Source: Chitinophagaceae bacterium | Lineage (GTDB): Bacteria > Bacteroidota > Bacteroidia > Chitinophagales > Chitinophagaceae | Length of the DNA stretch: 47,309 nucleotides | Direction of reading: 5' to 3' | Assembly: GCA_947451935.1 (NCBI GenBank) | Contig: CANGBH010000014.1 | Location: 1-47,309 of the forward strand | Shown here: piece after piece, positions 1 through 7,702 of the stretch | Layout of the letters: each line of letters starts with the position of its first letter | Numbering within the stretch: the first letter of the stretch is position 1 | Notes under the pieces: generated by a model | What the model saw: only the letters and a program-made list of their open reading frames with translations | The model's database searches: none | What the model was told of the DNA's origin: nothing | Translations under genes and position numbers: made by a program

Positions 1-290
1 TTACCAAAGAATGGTAACATATGATGCTCGCATAGACTATACAGTTCAATATCCTTTACGATGATCATTTCACTTACATCTTCATGAAATTTTGCAGAAT
101 TCAAAATCGCCTTAGGATCAATTTGGTATCCTTGTGTAAGAAACTGCATAGACTTAGCCATGCGTTCAGGAGTCTTTAGTAAACCTTCTCGCTGCTCATC
201 CTCCCCCAATAACTTCAGGGATTCTCTATAATGTTCAATTAAACCCGTAGTTGTATGTTCATCAAAATGTTCAACCTTCTTGTATGCCAT
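1..290 (-). CDS. folE: GTP cyclohydrolase I (5' part; runs off the window)
   Basis: The first 96 codons are present, starting at the ATG at 290-288; the 3' part lies beyond base 1. The translation begins [20 protein letters not shown] and includes [11 protein letters not shown] and, close to the edge, [12 protein letters not shown], the typical FolE segment whose Cys and His ligate the catalytic zinc. FolE converts GTP to 7,8-dihydroneopterin triphosphate in the cytosol, the first step to folate, tetrahydrobiopterin and queuosine. The gene starts only 9 bases after the stop of an upstream 6-pyruvoyl-tetrahydropterin-synthase-type gene, so the three pterin genes are probably one operon. The missing C-terminus prevents checking the remaining active-site residues. 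Confidence 0.93.
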   Translation of the reverse strand, partial: MAYKKVEHFDEHTTTGLIEHYRESLKLLGEDEQREGLLKTPERMAKSMQFLTQGYQIDPKAILNSAKFHEDVSEMIIVKDIELYSLCEHHMLPFFG

Positions 291-299
291 AATTAATTT

Positions 300-716
300 T
301 TAAGAAACCGGAAATTCCACGAAATTTCGTGGTGTTTCATATAAACGTATTTGAAGTGACAAATGTTCACTGATAGAAGGACGAAGTAAATTATATATGA
401 CTACAACAATATTTTCTGCCGTAGGATTAAGATCCTTGAATTCTGCCACATCTTCATTCAAATTCCGATGATCAAATCTATTCAACACTTTTTCATTGAT
501 AATATCCGAAAGTACCTTCATGTCTATCACATACCCTGTCTCAGGATCAATTTCCCCTGTCACTTTAACAATCAACTCATAATTATGCCCATGAAAATGA
601 GGCAAATTACACTTTCCGAAAATCCGTTGATTTTCAGCATCAGACCAAGATGGGTTGTGCAGTCGATGTGCCGCATTAAAATGCTCTTCACGAAAAACAG
701 ATACAAGTTGACTCAT
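300..716 (-). CDS. 6-pyruvoyl-tetrahydropterin synthase / 6-carboxytetrahydropterin synthase family protein (copy 1)
   Basis: 138 residues, the usual length for the PTPS/QueD family, which acts on dihydroneopterin triphosphate made by FolE. Zinc ligands are visible as the His of FNAAHRLHN and the HGH of HFHGHNY. The catalytic Cys lies six residues before HGH in FGKCNLPHFHGH, the Asp-His pair is in FDHRNLN, and the pterin-anchoring Glu is in LYETPRNF. The Cys-to-HGH spacing and the ETGYVIDM block resemble animal PTPS more than E. coli QueD, but sequence alone does not separate biopterin from queuosine function. It lies 9 bases before folE and 62 bases after a paralogue in the same direction. 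Family assignment is firm, exact activity is not. Confidence 0.9.
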   Translation of the reverse strand: MSQLVSVFREEHFNAAHRLHNPSWSDAENQRIFGKCNLPHFHGHNYELIVKVTGEIDPETGYVIDMKVLSDIINEKVLNRFDHRNLNEDVAEFKDLNPTAENIVVVIYNLLRPSISEHLSLQIRLYETPRNFVEFPVS

Positions 717-778
717 TTAAACAGGATTTATAAAAAAGGAATCGTTTGATTAATAAAAAATATACGGTCTCGTAAAAT

Positions 779-1195
779 CTACTCCCCAAAATACTCCACA
801 AAAATTCTAGAGGTCTCCACCAACTTGAGTCCATGCAATTTCACGCCATCCGGCATGTGAGGTTCAAGTTGAAGCCAGATTTCATAGATAAGATTTTCAA
901 TCGAGCACATTTTACCGTGCATAAAAGGAACATCTACGTTGAGATTACGGTGATCTAGTACATCAATAACGTAGGTGTTGATGATTTTACTGAGCAGCTT
1001 CGCGTCAAAAATAAAACCAGTTTCTGGAGAAGGGCTCCCTTTAACCGTAACGAACAATTCGAAATTATGCCCATGCCAATTTTCATTGGCACACTTGCCA
1101 AACACCTCATCATTTTTCTCCTTACTCCAAGCAGGGTTGTACAACTTATGAGCTGCATTAAAATGTTCCCGTCTTGTAAGATAAAGTATTGGCAT
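779..1195 (-). CDS. 6-pyruvoyl-tetrahydropterin synthase family protein (copy 2)
   Basis: 138 residues, the same length as the neighbouring paralogue and aligning to it without gaps at the N-terminus. The catalytic and metal residues are kept: His in FNAAHKLYN, Cys and HGH in FGKCANENWHGHNF, Asp-His in LDHRNLNVD and Glu in LVETSRIF. The two copies differ mostly in the region between Cys and HGH and in the C-terminal third, which suggests divergence of role rather than recent duplication. This is the first gene of the probable PTPS-PTPS-folE operon, and a TAnnTTTG promoter box lies 19 bases before its ATG. One copy may serve queuosine (QueD) and the other a pterin cofactor; that split is inference. 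Confidence 0.88.
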   Translation of the reverse strand: MPILYLTRREHFNAAHKLYNPAWSKEKNDEVFGKCANENWHGHNFELFVTVKGSPSPETGFIFDAKLLSKIINTYVIDVLDHRNLNVDVPFMHGKMCSIENLIYEIWLQLEPHMPDGVKLHGLKLVETSRIFVEYFGE

Positions 1196-1214
1196 ATTCT
1201 CCCGTTTGGGGAGG

Positions 1215-1222
1215 CAAAGTTA
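1215..1222 (-). promoter_or_regulatory. Bacteroidota -7 box before the PTPS-PTPS-folE operon
   Basis: On the minus strand this reads TAACTTTG, a full match to TAnnTTTG, 19 bases before the ATG of the first pterin gene. No clear TTG -33 element is visible at the usual distance upstream. Confidence 0.55.
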
Positions 1223-1340
1223 AGCATAGAAAGGTAATTTTAGGCCTAGATTTTGGTACTGCCCCTTTTAGGGCTAAATACTAAAAAACATGAAAAAATC
1301 AATTTTTTCACAATAGTCATTAAATGCTGAACTTTACGCT

Positions 1341-2000
1341 ATGAAAGTCATTCTAGCAGCTGCCACAGAATTAGAGCTTCATCCATTCAGATCCTTATCT
1401 AACCGGCTAAGTGATTTGCTGCTTGACTATTGGATTACTGGCGTTGGGCCAATTGCAACTACTCAATTCCTAGAAAAAAATATTAATGCAAAGAAGCCAG
1501 ATCTAATAATACAAATAGGAATAGCTGGCGCGATCAATGATCAAATCGACATAGGCAGTTCAGTTGCCGTAAAAGAGGAAATGATTTCAGATATGGGTGT
1601 TTGGGAAGCTGATGGGTATAAAGACATATTTGATATGGGATTTGCAGATAGAAATACATTTCCCTACCAACATGGAATGTTGGTGAATCCACACCAACTA
1701 TTACTTACACAATCTAAACTTCCTTTAGTAAAAGGTTTTGGAGTAAATGAAATCTCTACTTCCTCTGAAAAAATATCACTACTGAAACACCATTACAACG
1801 TAGACATTGAATCTATGGAAGGAAATGCATTCCACTATGTTTGCTTGATGAACAAGATTCCCTTTATTCAGCTCCGAGGAATTTCAAATTATGTAGGAGA
1901 TAGAGATAAAAGTAGATGGAAAATAAAAGAATCCCTTCAAACTACCTATGATGCTTGTATGACTTTGTTGGATCAAGTTAAAGAAGACAATACAAAATGA
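1341..2000 (+). CDS. mqnB: Futalosine hydrolase
   Basis: 219 residues with a nucleoside phosphorylase/hydrolase fold: the start MKVILAAATELE, the glycine-rich QIGIAGAINDQIDIG and the purine/ribose-binding ESMEGNAFHYVC block, with Glu and Met-Glu as in MTA/SAH nucleosidases. It splits futalosine into dehypoxanthine futalosine and hypoxanthine in the alternative menaquinone pathway. The assignment is supported by mqnD, which overlaps by four bases (ATGA at 1997-2000) and so is translationally coupled. The other pathway genes (mqnA, mqnC, mqnE) are not in the window. A 9-base perfect inverted repeat lies 31 bases upstream (1291-1310). Confidence 0.92.
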   Translation: MKVILAAATELELHPFRSLSNRLSDLLLDYWITGVGPIATTQFLEKNINAKKPDLIIQIGIAGAINDQIDIGSSVAVKEEMISDMGVWEADGYKDIFDMGFADRNTFPYQHGMLVNPHQLLLTQSKLPLVKGFGVNEISTSSEKISLLKHHYNVDIESMEGNAFHYVCLMNKIPFIQLRGISNYVGDRDKSRWKIKESLQTTYDACMTLLDQVKEDNTK

Positions 2001-2836
2001 ATCTGACCCTAGCTATATCTCCTTGTCCAAATGACACCTTCATCTTTGATGCAATGATTCATCAAAAAATCGATACTGAAGGACTAACATTTACTTATAT
2101 GTTGGAGGATGTAGAGACCTTAAATCAGATGGCAAAACTGTCAACCGCCGATATCACGAAAGTCAGTTACGGAGCAGTTTCAACCCTAATTGATAATTAT
2201 ACAATTCTGGATGCAGGTGGTGCCCTTGGTAAGGGTGTTGGGCCTTTATTGATTTCAAAAATAAAGCCTTCTGAAATTACCTTAGATATCTCAACAGTTA
2301 CAATAGCATTGCCTGGAATCAATACCACAGCACATCTTCTTTTCAACCTTGCATACCCTGGAGCGCAACATAAAGTCTTTATGCCATTTGATCATATTGA
2401 AGATGCTGTATTGAATGAAGAAGTTGACCTCGGAGTAATTATCCATGAAAATAGATTCACCTATGCCGATAGAGGGCTTTATAAAATAGCAGACCTGGGT
2501 GATGTTTGGGAAAAGAATACTGGACTACCCATTCCACTAGGAGGAATTATGGCCAGAAGAAGTTTTGATCAGGACTTACTTCAAAAAATAAATCGTGTTA
2601 TAAAAAAAAGCACTGCATTTGCATTCGAACACAGTGAAGAACTTCCTCCATTTGTCAAGGAAAACGCACAAGAAATGGACGAAGCCATCATGAGGAAACA
2701 CATCGATTTGTATGTGAATGAGTACTCGCTTGGACTTGGAGCGCATGGTCGGAATGCAGTAATGAGATTACTAAAAGCATCAGAGGAATTCAGCAACAAA
2801 AAGCCAACTGATCAACTTGAAATTTTTGCAGACTAA
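1997..2836 (+). CDS. mqnD: 1,4-dihydroxy-6-naphthoate synthase
   Basis: 279 residues. The start LAISPCPNDTFIFDAM is the MqnD signature, and the protein has the periplasmic-binding-protein-like fold seen in MqnA/MqnD. KVSYGAV and the LGVIIHENRFTY segment are the expected substrate-pocket blocks. It converts cyclic dehypoxanthine futalosine to 1,4-dihydroxy-6-naphthoate, a menaquinone precursor. It overlaps mqnB by four bases. The stop codon at 2834-2836 directly abuts the stop codon of the convergent kinase gene at 2837, leaving no intergenic base. Confidence 0.94.
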   Translation: MNLTLAISPCPNDTFIFDAMIHQKIDTEGLTFTYMLEDVETLNQMAKLSTADITKVSYGAVSTLIDNYTILDAGGALGKGVGPLLISKIKPSEITLDISTVTIALPGINTTAHLLFNLAYPGAQHKVFMPFDHIEDAVLNEEVDLGVIIHENRFTYADRGLYKIADLGDVWEKNTGLPIPLGGIMARRSFDQDLLQKINRVIKKSTAFAFEHSEELPPFVKENAQEMDEAIMRKHIDLYVNEYSLGLGAHGRNAVMRLLKASEEFSNKKPTDQLEIFAD

Positions 2837-3472
2837 CTAAAATAGTCCATAAAGTGCCGCATCAACTTTAGCTATTATTTCCTCCATGTCCTCTTCATTT
2901 TCAACAAACTTATTTTTGTCTACATTGATAATGAGCAACGGACCTTCTTTGTAGCCTTCAATCCATTTGTTATAAAACTCATTCAATTTCTTGAGGTAAT
3001 CTAACCTAATGTTCTCTTCGTATTCCCTTCCTCTTTTTTGTATTTGGCCAACTAGTGTGGGAACAGATGCTTGGAGATAAATCAGCAAATCTGGGGGCTT
3101 AACCATTTGGCGTAGATTTTGGAAAAAATCAAAGTAATTGTCAAAATCCCTCTTTGTCATCAATCCCATCTCTTGAAGATTGGGCGCAAAAATATATGCA
3201 TCCTCGTATATCGTTCTATCTTGGATAACCGTTTCAGTTCCTTTACTAATCTCGAGTAATTGATTCAAACGGCTATTGAGAAAATATACTTGAAGATTAA
3301 AACTCCATCGGGGCATATCCTCATAAAAGTCAAACAAATAAGGATTTTGATCAACATCCTCAAATTGAGGAATCCAACGATAGTGTTTGCTCAATAACTC
3401 GGTAAGCGATGTCTTTCCGGCCCCAATATTGCCAGCAATCGCGATGTGTTTGGGTTTTTTAATTTTAGCCAT
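2837..3472 (-). CDS. Deoxynucleoside kinase (dCK/dGK family)
   Basis: 211 residues. The P-loop GNIGAGKT is at residues 14-21. The substrate-binding and catalytic block is QDRTIYEDAYIF, with the DR(T/S) motif of deoxynucleoside kinases, and the arginine-rich lid RGREYEENIR follows. MPRWSFNLQVYFLNSR is the typical helix lining the nucleoside pocket. It phosphorylates deoxynucleosides in the salvage pathway; which base it prefers cannot be read from the sequence. It is convergent with mqnD with zero spacing. A near-match to the -7 box (GTACTTTG) occurs about 50 bases upstream. Confidence 0.9.
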   Translation of the reverse strand: MAKIKKPKHIAIAGNIGAGKTSLTELLSKHYRWIPQFEDVDQNPYLFDFYEDMPRWSFNLQVYFLNSRLNQLLEISKGTETVIQDRTIYEDAYIFAPNLQEMGLMTKRDFDNYFDFFQNLRQMVKPPDLLIYLQASVPTLVGQIQKRGREYEENIRLDYLKKLNEFYNKWIEGYKEGPLLIINVDKNKFVENEEDMEEIIAKVDAALYGLF

Positions 3473-3586
3473 TGTATTAAGAAGTTCTTTCTGGAGCTAG
3501 GTATCACAGTTCAACAAAGTACATATTCATTTTGACAAAAGAATGATGAAGTAGCTTTTTTTTGTAAGAAATCAGTCTAAGCGCTT

Positions 3587-4588
3587 TTAGTAGACTAATC
3601 CCATAGCTTCCCGCACAAGTTCCATTGTTTTTTTGGCACTTTCACGTGCCTTTTCAGCTCCTTGTTCCATAATAGTCTGCACATACCGTTCATCTTGCTG
3701 AATCGCGATTGCTTTTTGTCTGATAGGCGAAATGAATGTAACCATATCTTCAGCAAGCTGCTTTTTCATATCCCCGTAACGAATAGTACAATCGTGGTAA
3801 GCCTTTTCAAATTGATCAATTGTAGATTGCTCACTAACCAACTTCATCAATAGGAAAATATTTTCAATATAATCCGGCTTGGGCATATTTACCTCTGTAG
3901 GACCACCGTCTGTCTTGGCTTTCATCACTTTTTTTCGAATCAATTCATCATCGTCTGCTAGGTAAATTGTAGCCAATTGATTTTCACTTTTACTCATTTT
4001 ACCTGTTCCATCCAAGCTCGGCACTTTAACCAGTTCATCACCAAAATTATAAGCCATTGGCTCAGGAAAAACGTTGCCATAGCGGTGATTAAACCGTTTT
4101 ACAAAATTTCTCGACATTTCAAGATGTTGCTCTTGATCCTTGCCTACCGGAACCCAGGTAGCTCTATGCAAAATAATATCTGCCGCTTGCAGAACAGGAT
4201 AAGTCAATAATCCTGCATTAATATTGTCGGGCTGCAACCTTGCTTTATCTTTAAACGTGGTGGTTTTTTCTAGTTCGCCAAGGTAAGCGAGCATATTAAG
4301 GTAAAGGTATAATTCTGCTGTTTCGTGCACATGACTTTGACAATATAATGCCGCCTTTTCAGGATCAATACCACAAGCAATATTTTCTGCAATTACCCGA
4401 TATACATTTGATTTCAACTCTTTGGTATCAGGATGGGTTGTCAGGGCATGCAAATCAGCTACCATGAAAAAACAGGTATATTTTTCCTGGAGCTTTACAT
4501 AGTTGCGCATAGCACCAAAATAATTCCCTAGATGAAGGTACCCGGTTGGCCGGATCCCACTCATTACGATTGCATTTTCCGTACTCAT
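3587..4588 (-). CDS. trpS: Tryptophanyl-tRNA synthetase
   Basis: 333 residues, normal for bacterial TrpRS, a class I aminoacyl-tRNA synthetase that charges tRNA-Trp. The HIGH-type motif appears as PTGYLHLGNYFGAM near residues 14-27 and the KMSKS loop is at residues 197-201 within GTGKMSKSENQ. MVADLHALT and the CGIDPEKA and AYLGELEKTTTFKDK blocks are further TrpRS signatures. The ATG at 4588 lies only four bases after a perfect TAnnTTTG promoter box, so the transcript is probably leaderless or nearly so. Confidence 0.97.
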   Translation of the reverse strand: MSTENAIVMSGIRPTGYLHLGNYFGAMRNYVKLQEKYTCFFMVADLHALTTHPDTKELKSNVYRVIAENIACGIDPEKAALYCQSHVHETAELYLYLNMLAYLGELEKTTTFKDKARLQPDNINAGLLTYPVLQAADIILHRATWVPVGKDQEQHLEMSRNFVKRFNHRYGNVFPEPMAYNFGDELVKVPSLDGTGKMSKSENQLATIYLADDDELIRKKVMKAKTDGGPTEVNMPKPDYIENIFLLMKLVSEQSTIDQFEKAYHDCTIRYGDMKKQLAEDMVTFISPIRQKAIAIQQDERYVQTIMEQGAEKARESAKKTMELVREAMGLVY

Positions 4589-4592
4589 AAGG

Positions 4593-4600
4593 CAAATATA
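4593..4600 (-). promoter_or_regulatory. -7 box of trpS, four bases before the ATG
   Basis: On the minus strand it reads TATATTTG, then CCTT, then the trpS ATG. Since the box is centred about seven bases before the transcription start, transcription should begin at or next to the start codon. No -33 TTG is evident. Confidence 0.6.
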
Positions 4601-4721
4601 ATAAATGTATAGCCTGCTATTTATGGGATTAGCATATTCTTCTAAGCGATTTACCTTCCGTTCATCAATAAAAAAAAGCGGTTCCCATGATATTGGTTAA
4701 TTTTACGGCCAATTCTTAGCA

Positions 4722-5012
4722 ATGGAACTGAACAAAGAAATGGTAGACAAGCTGGCAACCTTAGCCCGACTTGAATTCAATGCAGAAGAAGCTGAATCAA
4801 TTCGAAAAGACTTACAACAAATGATCAGCTTTGTAGAAAAATTAAATGAAATCGATACCACTGGTGTTGAACCACTCACCCACATCAGCCATACCGAAAA
4901 TAGTCTTCGAGAGGATATTGTAAAAGGATCTGTAGATAATGCAACAGCCCTTAAAAATGCTCCTGCTCCCCTAAATGAATTTTTTACTGTGCCTAAAGTG
5001 ATCAAAAAATAA
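4722..5012 (+). CDS. gatC: Asp-tRNA(Asn)/Glu-tRNA(Gln) amidotransferase subunit C
   Basis: 96 residues, the standard GatC size. The start [20 protein letters not shown] and the later [19 protein letters not shown] are classic GatC blocks. GatC is the small subunit that belts GatA to GatB in the amidotransferase that makes Gln-tRNA or Asn-tRNA from the mischarged precursor. gatA and gatB are not next to it. The next gene, an ABC ATPase, begins four bases after the stop, so the two are probably cotranscribed. A box with one mismatch (TAATTTTA) lies about 16 bases before the ATG. Confidence 0.94.
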   Translation: MELNKEMVDKLATLARLEFNAEEAESIRKDLQQMISFVEKLNEIDTTGVEPLTHISHTENSLREDIVKGSVDNATALKNAPAPLNEFFTVPKVIKK

Positions 5013-5016
5013 TTAC

Positions 5017-5721
5017 ATGTCAAATTCTGTAATCCATCTTGAGGATATTCGTAAGAGCTATTTTATGGGCAACCAAGAATTGAAAATCTTAAAGGGGCTA
5101 AACATCGATATTCTACGAAATGAATACGTTGCCTTAATGGGGCCCTCGGGCTCTGGAAAGAGTACACTGATGAACATTTTAGGATGCTTGGATTCCCCAA
5201 CATCTGGAAAATATATATTGAATGGCAATGACGTAAGTACGATGCCTGACAATGATTTAGCAGATATAAGAAACAAAGAAATTGGTTTTGTGTTCCAGCA
5301 ATTCAATTTGCTACCGCGTTTAACCGCCTTGGAAAATGTAGCGCTACCACTTGTTTATGCGGGTATATCCAAGAAAACCAGAACAGAAATGGCACAAGAA
5401 GTACTCAGAAAAGTTGATTTGATGGACAGAAGCCATCACAAACCCAATGAGCTTTCAGGAGGTCAGTGCCAACGTGTTGCTATCGCAAGAGCATTGGTCA
5501 ATAATCCTTCCATCATCTTAGCTGATGAACCTACTGGTAACTTAGACACCAAAACGTCTTATGAAATCATGAGCATTTTTGCAAAAATTCATGATGATGG
5601 GAATACGGTTGTTTTAGTAACGCATGAAGAAGATATTTCCAACTATGCCAAACGAGTCATACGACTTAGAGATGGTCTATTGGAAAGCGACAGAACGAAG
5701 GATGCTGCAAGCGCTGTATAA
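5017..5721 (+). CDS. MacB/LolD-type ABC transporter ATP-binding protein
   Basis: 234 residues forming a complete ABC ATPase: Walker [10 protein letters not shown] near residue 43, Q-loop FQQFNLLP, signature [14 protein letters not shown] (a Cys at the usually Gln second position after GGQ), Walker B IILADEPT and the H-loop THEE. The [16 protein letters not shown] segment places it with MacB/FtsE/LolD-type ATPases, which drive mechanotransmission-type permeases rather than conventional uptake. No permease is nearby, so its partner must be encoded elsewhere. It follows gatC by four bases. Confidence 0.88.
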   Translation: MSNSVIHLEDIRKSYFMGNQELKILKGLNIDILRNEYVALMGPSGSGKSTLMNILGCLDSPTSGKYILNGNDVSTMPDNDLADIRNKEIGFVFQQFNLLPRLTALENVALPLVYAGISKKTRTEMAQEVLRKVDLMDRSHHKPNELSGGQCQRVAIARALVNNPSIILADEPTGNLDTKTSYEIMSIFAKIHDDGNTVVLVTHEEDISNYAKRVIRLRDGLLESDRTKDAASAV

Positions 5722-5789
5722 AAATATCTGTATTTAAAGTGAACAATTATGTCGTTGCCACATTATCTATTAACATAATTTAGTGGCAT

Positions 5790-6353
5790 ATGGCAATGAA
5801 AATTTATACGAAGACAGGAGACAAGGGAACAACCTCATTAATAGGAGGCACTAAAGTAAGGAAATCCCATACTAGGATAGAGGCATATGGTACAGTAGAT
5901 GAGCTCAACTCCCATATCGGCTTATGTCGGGATCTCATCCAAGATAATTCAATTAAGAATGTCCTAAAAGAAGTTCAGGATAGACTTTTTACCATTGGAT
6001 CTGCTTTAGCCTGTGATCCAGAAAAAGAGGCTAAGCTTAAAATCCCCGATTTAAAAGATACGGATGTATTCTATCTAGAAGAAGAAATGGACAGAATGGA
6101 CCTTACATTACCGCCATTGCAATTCTTTATTATGCCGGGTGGACACTCAACTGTTTCTCAACTTCATATCGCAAGGTGCGTCTGCAGAAGAACTGAACGC
6201 ATTATTGTAGACCTATTGATTGAAGACGAAGACCATGAATACTTAATCATCAAATACATCAATCGATTAAGTGACTACTTATTTCTACTATCACGATATA
6301 TGGCAAAAGAATTGAATGTAGAAGAAGTAACGTGGAGACCAAGAGTTAGCTAG
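5790..6353 (+). CDS. Cob(I)yrinic acid a,c-diamide adenosyltransferase, PduO type
   Basis: 187 residues. The N-terminal [17 protein letters not shown] is the ATP-binding signature of PduO-type ATP:cob(I)alamin adenosyltransferases. [17 protein letters not shown] and the C-terminal CRRTERIIV and [14 protein letters not shown] are the conserved helical-core motifs. It forms adenosylcobalamin from cob(I)alamin and ATP. ATG is used at 5790; a second in-frame ATG at 5796 gives MKIYTKTGD, equally plausible. A promoter-like TTG-N18-TAATTTAG lies upstream. The gene overlaps the convergent lolD by eight bases. Confidence 0.93.
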   Translation: MAMKIYTKTGDKGTTSLIGGTKVRKSHTRIEAYGTVDELNSHIGLCRDLIQDNSIKNVLKEVQDRLFTIGSALACDPEKEAKLKIPDLKDTDVFYLEEEMDRMDLTLPPLQFFIMPGGHSTVSQLHIARCVCRRTERIIVDLLIEDEDHEYLIIKYINRLSDYLFLLSRYMAKELNVEEVTWRPRVS

Positions 6354-7011
6354 TTGCAGGATGCATCCATCTTCCGTCTTTCAAATGCATTACTCTATCA
6401 CTCATTGAGGCGAGCTCCTCGTTATGCGTAACAATCAAAAATGTTTGATTCAACTCATCCCTGAGTTGCTTAAATAAATTGTGTAATGACGTTGCATTAG
6501 CTGAATCCAAATTTCCAGTAGGCTCATCAGCAAAAATGATACCTGGGTTATTGACCAAAGCCCTGGCTACGGCCACACGTTGTTGTTCACCCCCCGACAA
6601 TGCATTGGGTTTATGAGAAGCCCTTCCTGAAACACCAAGTCTCTCCAACAATTCCCCTGCCTTTTTCTCTAATTCACCCGTTTTCCTACCGGCTATCCAA
6701 CCTGGTACACATACATTTTCCAAGGCTGTAAATTCAGGAAGAAGGTGATGAAACTGAAAAACAAATCCAATATGATGATTACGAAAATCGGCCAACTCTT
6801 TTGACTTCATCGTATCAAGTCGTTTTTCCCCAAACCATATTTCACCCTGATCGGGATTGTCTAGGGTGCCTAAAATATGCAATAGTGTTGTTTTACCCGC
6901 ACCTGAAGAACCTGCAATACTCACAATTTCACCCTGAGAAATGGAAAAATCCACCCCCTTCAACACTTCAAGTGCACCATAAAATTTGACTATTCCTTTG
7001 GCTGCTAACAT
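6346..7011 (-). CDS. lolD: LolD-like lipoprotein-release ABC transporter ATPase
   Basis: 221 residues: Walker [11 protein letters not shown] near residue 33, Q-loop [16 protein letters not shown], signature [14 protein letters not shown], Walker B IIFADEPT and H-loop [24 protein letters not shown] is characteristic of LolD, which with LolC/E releases lipoproteins from the inner membrane for transfer to the outer membrane. No LolC/E permease lies beside it. The gene converges on the cobalamin adenosyltransferase and the last 8 bases of each overlap; the two stop codons (TAG plus, TAA minus) sit in one TTAGCTAG stretch. An MacB-like role is an alternative. Confidence 0.88.
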   Translation of the reverse strand: MLAAKGIVKFYGALEVLKGVDFSISQGEIVSIAGSSGAGKTTLLHILGTLDNPDQGEIWFGEKRLDTMKSKELADFRNHHIGFVFQFHHLLPEFTALENVCVPGWIAGRKTGELEKKAGELLERLGVSGRASHKPNALSGGEQQRVAVARALVNNPGIIFADEPTGNLDSANATSLHNLFKQLRDELNQTFLIVTHNEELASMSDRVMHLKDGRWMHPATS

Positions 7012-7106
7012 GTATGGTAATTTAAGGTGAAGGTAAACAAAGTCAATTCTCCTACAAATACTAAACTACTGAACCATAAAATCCTTTCCTTGTTGATATC
7101 TTAGGA

Positions 7107-7137
7107 TTTGGATATATCAATTTAACCATTACTTTTG
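7107..7137 (+). promoter_or_regulatory. Consensus Bacteroidota promoter before the DUF2795 gene
   Basis: TTTG at 7107-7110, a 19-base spacer, then TACTTTTG at 7130-7137. Both the -33 (TTTG) and -7 (TAnnTTTG) elements match perfectly at the canonical distance, making this the best complete promoter in the window. It leaves a leader of about 20 bases before the ATG at 7161. Confidence 0.75.
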
Positions 7138-7160
7138 CCAAAAATCAAACGCTTACCCCT

Positions 7161-7382
7161 ATGTTCTGGACACTCGAACTAGCATCATATCTTGAAGACG
7201 CCCCATGGCCTGCTACAAAAGACGAATTGATCGATTATTGTATACGCAGTGGCGCGCCTATTGAAGTAATTGAAAATCTTCAAGAGCTTGAAGATGAAGG
7301 AGACATTTATGAAGGGATCGATGATATATGGCCTGATTATCCAAGCCAAGAGGACTTCTTCTTCAACGAAGACGAATATTAA
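7161..7382 (+). CDS. Small acidic DUF2795-family protein
   Basis: 73 residues, strongly acidic, with no membrane segment. MFWTLELASYLEDAPWPATKDELIDYCIRSG matches the DUF2795 pattern of short proteins with a winged-helix-like (L/Y)LxxxxWPATKxELIxYAxxxG block; their function is unknown. The tail is very acidic and aromatic (DDIWPDYPSQEDFFFNEDEY). The gene is monocistronic, with a full -33/-7 promoter directly upstream and an intrinsic terminator 19 bases after the stop, so it is probably well expressed. The compositional match to the family is good; the function is not known. Confidence 0.85.
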   Translation: MFWTLELASYLEDAPWPATKDELIDYCIRSGAPIEVIENLQELEDEGDIYEGIDDIWPDYPSQEDFFFNEDEY

Positions 7383-7400
7383 AAAACTACGATAGATAGT

Positions 7401-7426
7401 AAAAACCACCTGAGGGTGGTTTTTTT
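7401..7426. terminator. Bidirectional intrinsic terminator
   Basis: A perfect 10-base stem, AAAAACCACC with GGTGGTTTTT, and loop TGAG, followed by T residues on the plus strand and by TTTTT in the stem arm on the minus strand. It can end the plus-strand DUF2795 transcript and the minus-strand SemiSWEET transcript, whose stop codon begins at 7427. Confidence 0.85.
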
Positions 7427-7682
7427 ATTTCTTAAAGGTTAGTTTGAAATACAACATGATGAGCGAAAGTACTAATATGATGGCATTGGCAATAATCATG
7501 GGAAGAACTCCTTTAATGGATGAGTAAAACAACCAAGTGGATACATTTCCAATCAAAATGAGTACCATCCAAATGGATAGGTCACCTACCGATTTAGTTT
7601 TCCATGCGTGCAATACCTGAGGCAAAAATGTGATGGAGGAAAGAACCACTCCAACATAGCCTACATACTCAATCCATTCCAT
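7425..7682 (-). CDS. SemiSWEET-type sugar transporter (PQ-loop/MtN3 family)
   Basis: 85 residues with three predicted transmembrane helices, exactly one triple-helix bundle, as expected of a bacterial SemiSWEET that dimerises to make a sugar pore. The PQ motif is in the first helix (SITFLPQVLHAWKTKSVGDLS), followed by the conserved loop to helix two (WMVLILIGNVSTWLFYS), including the Asn that faces the substrate in SemiSWEETs. The substrate cannot be read from the sequence. It lies 20 bases after fabI in the same direction and ends against a bidirectional terminator. Confidence 0.88.
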   Translation of the reverse strand: MEWIEYVGYVGVVLSSITFLPQVLHAWKTKSVGDLSIWMVLILIGNVSTWLFYSSIKGVLPMIIANAIILVLSLIMLYFKLTFKK

Positions 7683-7702
7683 GTGAAAAGTTAGGTGATT
7701 AT

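Noticed and set aside
468-749. 93-codon plus-strand frame over the PTPS gene
   Set aside because: Antisense to a well-conserved gene, with no motif and unlikely composition.
1271-1285. GCCC/GGGC hairpin upstream of mqnB
   Set aside because: Four pairs only, and no promoter or terminator context supports it.
2831-2848. Small GACTA/TAGTC inverted repeat at the mqnD/kinase junction
   Set aside because: Only five pairs with a long loop and no T run, so it is unlikely to be a terminator.
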